Shown in pieces: positions 31,402-42,231 of a DNA stretch of 64,000 bases. The translations under genes were made by a program, and so were the position numbers. The notes below the pieces were generated by a model that was not told the origin of the DNA, did no database searches, and saw only the letters and a program-made list of their open reading frames with translations. Each line of letters starts with the position of its first letter. Position 1 is the stretch's first letter. The DNA comes from Thermoanaerobacter sp. A7A (GTDB lineage: Bacteria > Bacillota > Thermoanaerobacteria > Thermoanaerobacterales > Thermoanaerobacteraceae): positions 1 to 64,000 of the forward strand of contig NZ_AVAF01000171.1 of assembly GCF_000445185.1 (NCBI RefSeq), read 5' to 3'.

Positions 31402-31683
31402 ATGGAAGAAGTCATTGGAGTAGACAAATTAAGGCCCAAATTAGGTGAATATTTAGAAAAAGTAGAAAAAGGCGATGTGATAATAGTTTCTTCTCGATCT
31501 GAACCCAAAGGAGTTATAATCAGTTATTCTATGTACAATCAATTAAAAGAACTTGAAAAGAAGGCAAAACAATTAGAGATTATGCAAATTTTAAACGAAT
31601 TTAGAAGTAAAGCCGAAACAGCAGGCTTATCTGAGGAAGACGTACAAAAAGAGATAGAGGAAGCACGAAAATGCGTGCAGTAA
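31402..31683 (+). CDS. Phd/YefM-type antitoxin
   Basis: VDKLRPKLGEYLEKVEKGDVIIVSSRSEPKGVIIS. Confidence 0.82.
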   Translation: MEEVIGVDKLRPKLGEYLEKVEKGDVIIVSSRSEPKGVIISYSMYNQLKELEKKAKQLEIMQILNEFRSKAETAGLSEEDVQKEIEEARKCVQ

Positions 31684-32084
31684 TTGATACTAATGTTTTA
31701 ATTTCAGCTTTTATTAGCAAAAAAAGCTATCCTGCAAAAGTTATTGATTATTGGGTCTTAAATAAATTTGACCCAGTAGTAAGCAAAGAAATTGTGGAAG
31801 AATATGCCAATGTGTTGACGCGAGATAAGTTTGCTGTTTTTGGCACTATTGAGAAAAGACTTGACTTGCTAAATAGGCTTTTATCTTTTGATTGGGTTTT
31901 ATTTGTATATCCAAAACAAAAAATAGAGGTTATAAAAGAAGACCCAAAAGATAATATTTTCTTAGAGTGTGCTTTAGAAGGAAGTTGTGACTTCATAGTC
32001 ACAGGTGACAATCATTTGCTTCAACTTAAAGAGTATAAAAATATTAAAATAGTAAAAGCAGAAGAATTTGTAACCATATTGTAA
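31671..32084 (+). CDS. PIN-domain toxin
   Basis: AVIDTNVLISAFISKKSYPAKVI...DPKDNIFLECALEGSCDFIVTGDNHLL. Confidence 0.9.
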   Translation: MRAVIDTNVLISAFISKKSYPAKVIDYWVLNKFDPVVSKEIVEEYANVLTRDKFAVFGTIEKRLDLLNRLLSFDWVLFVYPKQKIEVIKEDPKDNIFLECALEGSCDFIVTGDNHLLQLKEYKNIKIVKAEEFVTIL

Positions 32085-32164
32085 TCCTTTTGCAATATAA
32101 CTGTAACATAAGTGTATTACAATAAATCCAATAAAAAGTAGAGAAACAAAAGAGGAGGAGGCCG

Positions 32165-34129
32165 ATGCGAAGAAAGGGAAAGTATCTGTTCATTTTTTTA
32201 TTAATTTTTCTAATTTACAGTGGAACATTTGCATATGCGGCTGAAACTTATAACATCGATGGAAAAAACATCTCCTACAATTACCCACCTATAAATATCC
32301 TCATAGACGGGGTAAAACAAAATCCGAATATGAAGCCCCTCATGATTGACAATCATGTATTTGTGCCAGTAAGGTTTATTTCAGAAAAAATGGGGGCGCA
32401 AATAGGTTATGACAGCACTAAAGTGTGGATTACTTACAATGGAGATAAAATCGTCCTCTATTTTTACAAAGACACTGCCTATGTAAATGACAAGCCTGTA
32501 AAACTTGACTCATCTGTTAAACTTGTAAACTATGGCTATACATATGTCCCATTGCGATTTATAAGTGAAGCTTTCAAAAATAACGTCAATTGGGATGAAA
32601 ATACAAACACTGTGTATATAGACAGTAAAACAGGGACAGACACGCAAATTGCTTCTGCAAAATTGAGTGATCAAAGTTCAAATACTACCAAGACTTTCCA
32701 ATCTAATTTAAACAATACTTCCACAAATCAAAATACACAAGATACCTCTGTCAAACCGTATACTGTAGATAGTATAGGATTTACTAATATGAATGATGCA
32801 AGAAGTGTAATTATTTTAACTCAAGATTCTAACTATAACATTTCAAAATCGCCAAATAAGGACGCAATTTTTGTAGATCTAAACAATGCAGTTTTAAAAA
32901 ATGGAGTATATGGATTTGCCCTTGATGATAAAGTTGTAAAAGGTGTTATTCCGACACAGCTTACTCCTAACACGGTGAGAGTAATTATTACCTTGAGCAG
33001 TGATGCTGATTATTCCGTAGCGCAACAGGATGGCAAATTGATAATTAACATACAACCGATTATTACAACTCTACCTTCCTCTTTAATGGTAAACGCTGAT
33101 GTAGTAAATATACGGACAGGCCCAGGTACACAGTATGACATTATAACGCAGGTCAATAACGGGGACATATTAAGTGTAATTAACAAATCAGGCGATTGGT
33201 ATAAAGTCAAACTTCAAAACGGAGTAGTAGGCTGGATTGCAGGATGGCTTACAATTGCATATAACAATCCTAATCAAGTAGCGAGTGATATTTCTAATTT
33301 TGATAGAAGGACGCTGACAGCTGGTGGCAGTCAATCTTCAAGAGGAAATATCGGTCAAGCTCTTACGTCTTTACCCTATGCAGGAAAAGGAGTATGGTAC
33401 AGTATATATTCTACGATGCCTACTGCAAATGATTTAAGCCGCTTTGTAAATGCCAGAGTAACTCATATTTACCTTGAAGTTGCTACATCAAAAGCGGGAT
33501 TTCCAGACAAATGGAAAAAATGGCTGGATGACTTGCTTCCTGCTGCACATAGAGCTGGAATAAAGGTTATAGCATGGGTGTACACAGACTTAAAAGACAC
33601 CACATATGATGCATCTTTGACGGCTCAAGTTGCCAACTATGTTACCCCAAGTGGTTATCGCGTAGATGGGATTGCTGCAGATATAGAAGAATTGCCTCAA
33701 AAAGATCCAGTTACAGCTTCAAAGATGGTAGAAGACTATGCAACACAAACTTTAAAAAATTTACCTGCAGGAATGCCTTTTATCGCGATCACTTATCCGC
33801 CTCAATACAGACCTAACTACCCTTATGCTACAATGGCAAAATATTTTGATGCAATTGCTTTAATGGACTACTGGCACGTATCAAGCGCAAACTACACTTA
33901 TGATGATGCAAAAAATTTTGTATCTGATTCCATTAAAAAAGTACAATTTTTAGCAGGAAACAACGTCAACATAGAAGTCATTTTGCACGGTTATGATGAC
34001 GGCTATGGACTTCCCTCTGTAGATGAATTAAGGGGTGCTCTTGATGCTTCAAAAGATGCAGTTGGATATTCAATATATACTTGGAATACACTAAATGATG
34101 AATTAAAAGACGTATTTGCTAATTATTAA
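32165..34129 (+). CDS. Secreted cell-wall protein: copper-amine-oxidase-N-like stalk domain, AMIN-like region, SH3 domain, C-terminal TIM-barrel-like domain
   Basis: VFVPVRFISEKMGAQIGYD, VNADVVNIRTGPGTQYDIITQV, C-terminal AAHRAGIKVIAWVYTDL. Confidence 0.75.
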   Translation: MRRKGKYLFIFLLIFLIYSGTFAYAAETYNIDGKNISYNYPPINILIDGVKQNPNMKPLMIDNHVFVPVRFISEKMGAQIGYDSTKVWITYNGDKIVLYFYKDTAYVNDKPVKLDSSVKLVNYGYTYVPLRFISEAFKNNVNWDENTNTVYIDSKTGTDTQIASAKLSDQSSNTTKTFQSNLNNTSTNQNTQDTSVKPYTVDSIGFTNMNDARSVIILTQDSNYNISKSPNKDAIFVDLNNAVLKNGVYGFALDDKVVKGVIPTQLTPNTVRVIITLSSDADYSVAQQDGKLIINIQPIITTLPSSLMVNADVVNIRTGPGTQYDIITQVNNGDILSVINKSGDWYKVKLQNGVVGWIAGWLTIAYNNPNQVASDISNFDRRTLTAGGSQSSRGNIGQALTSLPYAGKGVWYSIYSTMPTANDLSRFVNARVTHIYLEVATSKAGFPDKWKKWLDDLLPAAHRAGIKVIAWVYTDLKDTTYDASLTAQVANYVTPSGYRVDGIAADIEELPQKDPVTASKMVEDYATQTLKNLPAGMPFIAITYPPQYRPNYPYATMAKYFDAIALMDYWHVSSANYTYDDAKNFVSDSIKKVQFLAGNNVNIEVILHGYDDGYGLPSVDELRGALDASKDAVGYSIYTWNTLNDELKDVFANY

Positions 34130-34152
34130 AAATGAAGGAGTGGCTTTTTTCG

Positions 34153-35586
34153 CTACTCCTTCACTATTTTATCTAATAGTACTGCTGCTTCTTCTCGGGT
34201 CAAAGGCTTTTTAGGATAAATGTATATTTTACCATCTATATTGGTACCAGATATTAAATTATTCTCATAAGCTTTTTTAATGAAATCATATGCCCATGGT
34301 GAAATGTCATTTTTGTCTGCAGGATCAAAAAAGGCAAAATCAACATTCTCTTCTGGCTCATAAAATTTCATAATAACGCTAATGGCTTCTTCTCGCGTTA
34401 TGGGATTATGAGGTTTAAAAGAGTTATCCTCGTATCCTTCCATAATTCCATTATTTACTATATTTGCAATAGGTTTATAATACCATGCATTTTGAGAAAC
34501 ATCTTTGAAGGAAATTTCTTGCTGCAATGTCGGTTTATCTTTTAAAAATGCTCTGTCTATCAAAGAAGCAAATTCTGCTCTAGATATAATTTTGTTTGGC
34601 CTAAAAGATCCGTCTTCATATCCTGCAAAAATCCCTTTTATTACCGAACTAAGTATATTCTTTTCAGACCACATATTTTTAATATCCCAAAAGGGAATAA
34701 ACCCTGTATCCTTACTCAACTTATTTATTTTTTCAACAATGTCTTGACCTGTATCGGAATCCTTCACAGTAATTCTTTTTAATTTCATAATATTATCGCC
34801 ATAATAATTTACTCCTTCTTTAGTGCTAAATGCCATCTCAAAACCTACTTTTTTTGCTATCTCGTCGCTTATTTCATTTCCTGAACCAAAAGGATATGCT
34901 AAACATATAGGCGCTTTACCTATTTTTTCTTTAATTATTTCTCGTGAGCGCAAGAAATCTAGATAAAGCCTTTCTTTATACTGTTCCATTGTTTCAAGAT
35001 GTCCATCAATGATTACAGGTCCCATTACCATTGGGATTTTCTTAAAATCATTTGACCTGTAACCGTGGAGGTCATATGTGTGACTCTCAATCTCTATTAC
35101 TCCGCTGTCTGCCATTTCTTTTGCTTGTTGCTACGTAAAATGCGGTATAACAACTTCGGGTTTTTGCTTGTTTACTTCATCTGGCACATAACTTACTATA
35201 ATATTTATTTCAGCTTTCATTCCTAATTTTTTAAGTATAGGATATGCATACGTGTAATTGCTTAAATATCCGTCATCAAAAGTTATTACAATAGGTTTTG
35301 GTGGCAAAGGCTTGTTGTACAGTACAAAATCTCTGAGCTGTTCTAAAGTTATAGTGTGATATCCTGCCGCTTTAAGGTAAAGCATTTGCTTTTCAAATCT
35401 TTCTGGGTCGATTATCACACCACCATACTTTTTAGAATCAAATGTACCTTCTTTTTGAAGGTGATGGTACATTAAAACAGGCACAAATGGCTTTTTAGAT
35501 TGTGCCTTTGAATGTAGCACTGGAATTGATACAGCAAGTACAATTGTTACCATGATTGTAAGGATGATTAACGCTTTTTTGCTCAT
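34153..35586 (-). pseudogene. Polysaccharide deacetylase with C-terminal SLH domains, interrupted by one in-frame TAG (35131-35133)
   Basis: FVPVLMYHHL...PIVITFDDGYLSNY...VVIPHFT*QQAKEMADSGVIEIESHTYDLH; both halves in the same frame. Confidence 0.9.
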
Positions 35587-35842
35587 GTTTTCCAACCTCT
35601 CACACAAATTTATCATAAATATATCACATAATTATCACAAATATGTTACAAAAAAGTTAACAAAACATTAAATTTTTTATAAAAGAAATATTTGTAATTA
35701 TGAGCCAAGTTTTCTTTTTCTGTAATTATGAGGAGTGCAAAGTACTCAGAAGAATCCCCAAGCCCAAAAAAAGATTATAATAAAATGAAAATTCCCTTTT
35801 GTTATGGTATAATTTATACAAAAAGACAAGCAGGAGAAGGAT

Positions 35843-37429
35843 ATGTTTAAAAAAGCTTTGTGGTTTGTACTGACTTTATGTATATTTTCCTTGCCAGCTT
35901 CTACTTACAATGAAAAATTTACAATGCCAAAAGACGACATAATTTTTATTCCTCTTGACAGCCGGCCTGTAAATACCCAAAATGTAAGCCTTCTGACAAA
36001 TATGTGGGGGAAAAACTTGATTTTGCCTCCACAAAATGTACTTGATGACTACACAAAGCCGGGAAACTTTGAAGGGCTTAATGAATGGCTTAATGAGGTT
36101 ATTCCTAGAAGTAACGTTTATGCTGTTGTAATATCACTGCAACAGTATTTGAATGGAGGCCTTATAGCATCCCGTGATATCAAAAACTATAAAGATTATG
36201 AAGAAAGACTTTCGCTACTTTACAAATTTTTGACAGAGAATGAAATCAAAAATATAATCATATTTTCAATAATACCTCGCCTTACACCTACACAATTTTC
36301 CGACTACCAGTATGTAAAATACAGTGACAGACTAAAAGAATTTTCAGAGTTAACTGATAAAGTGGACCTTTTTAACCAAGAAAAGGATAAAGCCGGGCTT
36401 GAAAAAATAAGAAAAAGCATACCACCTGATGTGCTTACTAAGTACACTGAACTTTTTGAGTTAAATAAAGAAATAAATGAAAAGCTCATTGATTGGACAA
36501 AAGAAGGATATATAAAAACATTAGTAATAGGCATTGACGACACACAGAAGTTTAGCATGTCAAATATGGTGGCGCGAAAACTTAACCAATATGCGAAAAC
36601 ACAGCAAATATCGAATAAAGTATACGTACTCCATGGCGCTGATGAAATTGGCATGGAGATAACGGCAAGGCTTGCAAATGAGTACTACAAGCAAATTCCT
36701 CGTTTTAATGTCGTTTATGACGTAAAAGACCCTGATAAAGTTATTTTGCCTTATGAAGGAGCAGACCTTAAGAAAATTGTAGAAGAAAAAATTAATTTTA
36801 TAGGAGGAAAAACCGATTCAAGTGGCGAATGTATATTATATGTCCATACACATGAAAATTTAGGAATAAAAAACGACATACAAAAATATAAAAATAACGG
36901 ACAAATTTTCGGAATAGCAGATGTTGCATATGTTAATATGGCGGATAAAAAGCTAATCAACGTGCTCTTTGACTTAAATCCCTTAAGCTTTCTCTATGCT
37001 GGCTGGAATACTCCCAGCAACGCAATAGGGACAGTTATATCTGAAATGTCTTTAAAAATGGTCCTTGACAAAAGCATACTTCCTTCTTACAAAGAAGAAG
37101 ATGCTATAAAAAGTTTTATAGCTTTTTCCTTTATACGTTATGCGGATGACTTTGCCTATCAAGCTGATGTAAGAAATAAAATGTACAAATGGGCAGAGTC
37201 AAACCACATGGCAAAAGATAACATAGACAAAAAAACTGCAGATAAAGAACTTTCAATAAAGATGAAGCCCCTTATTAATACAATAAAGGGAAAATATGTT
37301 GGAGAAATAGTAAAGGCGGGAAATAGTTCTGTTGGCATAAAAGATATAGAAGTAAAAGTGAGATACCCTTGGAACAGAATGTTTGAAATAGAAGTTTTAC
37401 CCAAAATAATATTACAACAGGGTTCGTAA
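35843..37429 (+). CDS. DUF4127 family protein
   Basis: IIFIPLDSRPVNTQNVSLL...LQQYLNGGLIASR. Confidence 0.85.
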   Translation: MFKKALWFVLTLCIFSLPASTYNEKFTMPKDDIIFIPLDSRPVNTQNVSLLTNMWGKNLILPPQNVLDDYTKPGNFEGLNEWLNEVIPRSNVYAVVISLQQYLNGGLIASRDIKNYKDYEERLSLLYKFLTENEIKNIIIFSIIPRLTPTQFSDYQYVKYSDRLKEFSELTDKVDLFNQEKDKAGLEKIRKSIPPDVLTKYTELFELNKEINEKLIDWTKEGYIKTLVIGIDDTQKFSMSNMVARKLNQYAKTQQISNKVYVLHGADEIGMEITARLANEYYKQIPRFNVVYDVKDPDKVILPYEGADLKKIVEEKINFIGGKTDSSGECILYVHTHENLGIKNDIQKYKNNGQIFGIADVAYVNMADKKLINVLFDLNPLSFLYAGWNTPSNAIGTVISEMSLKMVLDKSILPSYKEEDAIKSFIAFSFIRYADDFAYQADVRNKMYKWAESNHMAKDNIDKKTADKELSIKMKPLINTIKGKYVGEIVKAGNSSVGIKDIEVKVRYPWNRMFEIEVLPKIILQQGS

Positions 37430-37473
37430 TGTTAAATTAATATTACAGAAATATTACAAATTGGTAACATTTA

Positions 37474-37590
37474 TTGACTCATTAAATACCTGATGCTATA
37501 ATATAATCAGGTTGTTTATCCAAAACATACTACATGCTCTAAAATGTACTTACATAGGTAAAAAATTTTTGAAAGGCATTATGCCTTTCA
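37474..37590 (+). promoter_or_regulatory. S-layer gene promoter TTGACT-17-TATAAT (37474-37502) and 5'UTR hairpin (37570-37590)
   Basis: consensus-like promoter; TGAAAGGCAT t ATGCCTTTCA. Confidence 0.75.
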
Positions 37591-37642
37591 AAACAAAAAA
37601 TATAAAAATTAAAATACAAATACAAGGAGGAGGATTGACTGT

Positions 37643-40339
37643 ATGAAGAACCTCAAAAAGTTAATAGCAGTGGTTCTCACATTCGCATTGGTGTTCAGTG
37701 CGATGGCAGTAGGTTTTGCTGCAACGACACCGTTCACCGATGTGAAAGATGATGCACCTTATGCATCAGCAGTGGCTCGTCTGTATGCTCTAAACATTAC
37801 AAATGGTAATACAGACGGCACATATGGCGTAGATCAGCCAGTTACAAGAGCCATGATGACTGTTTTCGTAAACAGATTATCTGGCTACAGAAATTTAGCT
37901 GAAATGGCTAAAAATGATGCACCGGCTTTCAAAGATGTTCCAAAGAATTACTGGGCAATTGGTGACATCAACTTGGCAGCAAAACTTGGCCTTACACATG
38001 GTGTAGGCAATGGCATGTTTGCTCCAGAAGAAAAAGTAACATATGCACAAGCTCTTGGCTTCATGCTCAATGCCCTTGGCTATAAGAATCTCTCATGGCC
38101 ATATGGCGTTGTTGCTCAAGCACAAAAACTCGGTCTGACAACGGGTATAAATCGTGGCTTCAATGATGTGATAAACCGTGGCGATCTTGCAATTATAATG
38201 AACAGGGCTTTAGATTGTACTGTTGTAAGTTATGATGCAAACGGGAACATTGTAGTAGATCCTAATACAGGATTGCCAAAGGGACAAACATTGTTGGCAT
38301 CAGGTTTAACATATCTTGGATATACCCAAATAACAGGTGTAGTTACAAATGTAACTGCAACACAGGCTACAGTGGGTTCAACGACTGTTAATGTTGGTTC
38401 TGTTGACTTTAAGTCATTGATAGGACAAAATGTAACGGTTTATGTGAAAAACGGTACTGCACTTATAGCGGTTCCAACTGGCAATACAATAATCACAACA
38501 ACACAAATTACTAATAGTACAGTAGCTGGAACAATATACTATGTTGCATCTGATAATACAGTAAAAACGATACCTGTAGCAGATAACAATGTAGTGATCT
38601 ACAATGGCCAAAATATAGGTAAATTATCTGACAGTGTTAATAACAAACCCAATGTGACTACGATAGCAAATTCCTCAGCAACCTTAATTGACAATAACAA
38701 TGATGGCAAGGTTGAATATATCATTGCAACTGGATATGCTGCTCCTGAAAAGATTAGATTTATTGATGCAACAAATAAGGTAGTATATGCTAATGGCACA
38801 TACAATTTGGGAGCTGCGAATGTAACTTACACAATTACGAAGAATGGAAAAGCAGCAACATTTGCTGATTTAGCAGTTGGAGATGTGATTCAAGTAGCAG
38901 CATCACCTGATGGAACGATCTATCAAATACTTGCATCAAGTAACACAGTGACAGGCAAAGTAGTAGAAGTAAAACCATTAACCAAGACTATTAAATTGGA
39001 CAATGGCGTAGAATATGGATTTGCAACAGGGGCACAAGTATCTACCAGTTCCTTTACAGCGGGTAATACTTACACATTGTATCTTGACAGCAATGGCAAG
39101 ATATATGATGCGAAGTTGGTAACAGCAACCTATGCTGCTAATTATGCATATGTAGTAAATAAAGGTAAAGTAACAGATGCATTTGGCAATGCAACATACA
39201 AATTCCAAATTGTCAAGCCGGATGGAACCACAGCAGTATATGATTTAGTAGATAATGTAACAGCTTATAATGGAACAACTGTATCTACTAATGTTTACAA
39301 CGATATTTGGTCAGTTACTACAGTACCAGCACCAATCACATATGATGTAAATGCTAATGGTCAGTTTACAAATGTATCGCCAGTAACATTGCCTGTTTCT
39401 GGCAGTGCTAGTGTAGATCAAACGAACAAGACTCTTACTATTGGAACAACCACTCAGAACCTACCATACGGGTATTACGGAGAACCGGGTAAAGTGTATG
39501 TAGACAGCAGCGGCAGGGGATTAATTAAGGGTAATATCAACCGCAAAGGAGAGAAAATTTACCATATTCCTGGAGATCCATGGTATGACAAAACAAAAGC
39601 GCAGGTATGGTTTAAAACAGAGGCAGAGGCGCAGGCAGCAGGATTTAGACCGCCGAAAACGAACAAGACTCTTACTATTGGAACAACCACATACTATGTA
39701 ACAGACAGTACAGTAATTTATCAAGTATATAATGGTACTGTAAAACCGATTAAATTTGCTGATATAGGAACAGGTAACAAAGCAGTTAAACTTTCCACAA
39801 CAGGTTCATTCAACCAAGTACAATATCTGCAAGTGAATGATGCAATAGCTCCAATAACAACTGGAACAGTTGGTGTATACGAAGGATATGCATTAGTTGC
39901 TGGCGGATACAAACTTTATGTAAATGTGAGTGGAACAGATACTGCTTATACAGTATTAACTAGTGCACCACCTACAACAGCTCCATTTGCATATGGGGAT
40001 ATCATTACCTTTGGTGTAGATTCTAATGGAAATGCAACGAATCCTGCAAAAGTTGATGTAACAACATTAGTAAATGGTGAAGTATATGCAATTAGCAATA
40101 CATTCATCAATATTGGAGGAACTGTAAAACCATTAGATCCAGCAGTTAAGATATTTAAACTTGTGAAAGATACAAGTGGTAACGTAACGGGTGTGACAAC
40201 AGCAAGCTTTGGTGAAATAGTGCCGCAACAAACTGGTACTGATGCTAATGGTAATACAATTGTATATGTACATGGCTCAAATGTTAATGCATATGTTGAT
40301 GCTACGAGCGGCAAAGTTACTATAATAGTAATTCAATAA
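37643..40339 (+). CDS. S-layer protein with N-terminal SLH domains
   Basis: signal peptide, TPFTDVKDDAPYASAVARLYALNITNGNTDGTYGVDQPVTRAMMTVFVNRL and further SLH repeats. Confidence 0.93.
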   Translation: MKNLKKLIAVVLTFALVFSAMAVGFAATTPFTDVKDDAPYASAVARLYALNITNGNTDGTYGVDQPVTRAMMTVFVNRLSGYRNLAEMAKNDAPAFKDVPKNYWAIGDINLAAKLGLTHGVGNGMFAPEEKVTYAQALGFMLNALGYKNLSWPYGVVAQAQKLGLTTGINRGFNDVINRGDLAIIMNRALDCTVVSYDANGNIVVDPNTGLPKGQTLLASGLTYLGYTQITGVVTNVTATQATVGSTTVNVGSVDFKSLIGQNVTVYVKNGTALIAVPTGNTIITTTQITNSTVAGTIYYVASDNTVKTIPVADNNVVIYNGQNIGKLSDSVNNKPNVTTIANSSATLIDNNNDGKVEYIIATGYAAPEKIRFIDATNKVVYANGTYNLGAANVTYTITKNGKAATFADLAVGDVIQVAASPDGTIYQILASSNTVTGKVVEVKPLTKTIKLDNGVEYGFATGAQVSTSSFTAGNTYTLYLDSNGKIYDAKLVTATYAANYAYVVNKGKVTDAFGNATYKFQIVKPDGTTAVYDLVDNVTAYNGTTVSTNVYNDIWSVTTVPAPITYDVNANGQFTNVSPVTLPVSGSASVDQTNKTLTIGTTTQNLPYGYYGEPGKVYVDSSGRGLIKGNINRKGEKIYHIPGDPWYDKTKAQVWFKTEAEAQAAGFRPPKTNKTLTIGTTTYYVTDSTVIYQVYNGTVKPIKFADIGTGNKAVKLSTTGSFNQVQYLQVNDAIAPITTGTVGVYEGYALVAGGYKLYVNVSGTDTAYTVLTSAPPTTAPFAYGDIITFGVDSNGNATNPAKVDVTTLVNGEVYAISNTFINIGGTVKPLDPAVKIFKLVKDTSGNVTGVTTASFGEIVPQQTGTDANGNTIVYVHGSNVNAYVDATSGKVTIIVIQ
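39420..39453 (+). repeat. 34-bp perfect direct repeat, left copy
   Basis: aaacgaacaagactcttactattggaacaaccac. Confidence 0.98.
39657..39690 (+). repeat. 34-bp perfect direct repeat, right copy
   Basis: identical to 39420-39453, offset 237 bp (79 codons). Confidence 0.98.
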
Positions 40340-40350
40340 TTTAGTCTTTA

Positions 40351-40415
40351 AAGAGTCCTCCTCCTTGGGGGACTCTTTTATTTTCTCTCAAACAGGCATT
40401 GCCTGTTTTATTTTT
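40351..40415 (+). terminator. Tandem terminator hairpins after S-layer gene
   Basis: AAGAGTCC...GGACTCTT (40351-40377) and AAACAGGC att GCCTGTTT (40390-40408) followed by T-run. Confidence 0.85.
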
Positions 40416-40505
40416 TTGCCTATTGACAAAACAAAAATGATAATATTTAATCAAAATTAAGCAAAATCAATCACATTTGAGCGGGATAATATTGAATGGA
40501 TGTGA

Positions 40506-41336
40506 ATGAATATGAGTATATCTGATAGGATGTTTGGTGAGGAGAGACGCTTAAAGATTGCAGAAATTATAAGCAAGGATAAAAGTATCAGTGTTTCTGA
40601 ACTGAGTAAACTTTTTAATGTTTCTGAATCAACAATAAGAAGAGATTTACATGTACTGGAGGAAAAGGGTTTCATACAGAGGACTCACGGTGGTGCAATA
40701 TTGAATGTTGGCACTCATTATGAGCCTGCATTTTTTGAAAAAGAAGATGTAGAACTTGAGGCAAAAAGGAAAATAGGTAAAATTGCTGCTTCAATGATAG
40801 AAGAAGGAGATTCTATAATTTTAGATGCTGGTACGACTACTCTTGAGATTGCGCGAAATCTTAAGAATATGAAACTTACTGTTGTGACAAATTCTCCTCT
40901 TATCGCGATAGAGCTTTCAAAATATGAAGATATTGAGCTTATTGTCACAGGTGGTATACAGAGATGGAGGACTAAGGCTTTAGTTGGTCCTATTGCTGAA
41001 ATGGTGATAAAGCAGTTTAAAGTTGACAAAGCCTTTATAGGTACAAATGCTATATCTTTTGAGGATGGTCTTATGACTCCAGACTTAATTGAAGCCAATA
41101 CAAAAAAAGCGATGTGTGATGTGGCAAGTGAAGTTTATATAGTAGCAGACCACACTAAATTTGGGAAAAAGTCTTTTGTCAAATTTGCAGATATAAAAGA
41201 CATTACGGCAATAATAACAGATGATGAGGTTGATTATGAGATAGTGAGAAAATATGAACAGGCAAATATAGATATAGTAAGCTTTGGAAAGGATGAAAAT
41301 AATGATAACAACAGTAACGGCGAATCCAGCAATTGA
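40506..41336 (+). CDS. fruR: DeoR-family transcriptional regulator of fructose operon
   Basis: DeoR HTH ISVSELSKLFNVSESTIRRDLHVLEEKGFIQRTHGGA; next to fruK. Confidence 0.9.
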   Translation: MNMSISDRMFGEERRLKIAEIISKDKSISVSELSKLFNVSESTIRRDLHVLEEKGFIQRTHGGAILNVGTHYEPAFFEKEDVELEAKRKIGKIAASMIEEGDSIILDAGTTTLEIARNLKNMKLTVVTNSPLIAIELSKYEDIELIVTGGIQRWRTKALVGPIAEMVIKQFKVDKAFIGTNAISFEDGLMTPDLIEANTKKAMCDVASEVYIVADHTKFGKKSFVKFADIKDITAIITDDEVDYEIVRKYEQANIDIVSFGKDENNDNNSNGESSN

Positions 41337-42231
41337 CAGGACAATAATTGTTGAGGATTTGAAACTTGGTTATGTAAATAGGGTAATTCGAACAAGAGTA
41401 GATGCTGGGGGAAAAGGTATAAATGTCGCCAAAAACCTTAAAAATTTTGGAGATGATGTTATTGCTCTTGGCTTTATAGGACCGAATGCTAAATATATAA
41501 TCGATTGTTTAGAAGATGAAGGCATAAAAACTGACTTTGTGAAAATAAAAAATGAGACGAGGACAAATATAAAGATTTCTGATATTTCAAGGATGGAAGT
41601 TACTGATTTGAATGAATATGGCCCTTATGTAAGCGAAGAAGAAATGGAGCTACTTAAAAAAAGTATATTTAAATATGCTGAAGAGTCAAAGGTGCTTGTG
41701 CTTTCTGGAAGTTTACCACAAGGAGTGCCAAAGACTTTTTACAAAGATATAATTAGAGAAAAAAGCGGTGATTTAAAAATAATTCTCGATGCTGACAAAG
41801 AAGCGCTTTTATACGGCATAGAAGAAAAGCCTTACATGATAAAACCTAATGTGCAGGAGTTAGAAGATGTAGTAGGCAAAAAGCTTGAAAGTTTAGAAGA
41901 GGTTATTGAAGAAGGAAAAAAGCTGAAGGATTCAGGCATAGAAATAGTTGCAATTTCTATGGGAGGCCGTGGCAGTGTTGTGATAACAAAAGAAGGAATA
42001 TACAGGGTAATGCCTGTAAAAGTTGAAGTAAAAGGGACAGTTGGAGCAGGAGATGCCTTTGTTGCAGGCTTTGCCCATGGAATATATAAAGGACTTCCCA
42101 TTGAGGAGACAATAAAAATAGCAGCAGCTTTATCTACCTCAGTTGTCATGAAAGAAGGCACAAGAGCAGGTACTCTTGAGGAGGTAAATATATTAAAGGA
42201 TAAGATTGAAATAGAAAGGATTAAAAGGTGA
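41302..42231 (+). CDS. fruK: 1-phosphofructokinase
   Basis: TVTANPAIDRTI, GGKGINVAKNLK, GTVGAGDAFVAGF. Confidence 0.94.
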   Translation: MITTVTANPAIDRTIIVEDLKLGYVNRVIRTRVDAGGKGINVAKNLKNFGDDVIALGFIGPNAKYIIDCLEDEGIKTDFVKIKNETRTNIKISDISRMEVTDLNEYGPYVSEEEMELLKKSIFKYAEESKVLVLSGSLPQGVPKTFYKDIIREKSGDLKIILDADKEALLYGIEEKPYMIKPNVQELEDVVGKKLESLEEVIEEGKKLKDSGIEIVAISMGGRGSVVITKEGIYRVMPVKVEVKGTVGAGDAFVAGFAHGIYKGLPIEETIKIAAALSTSVVMKEGTRAGTLEEVNILKDKIEIERIKR

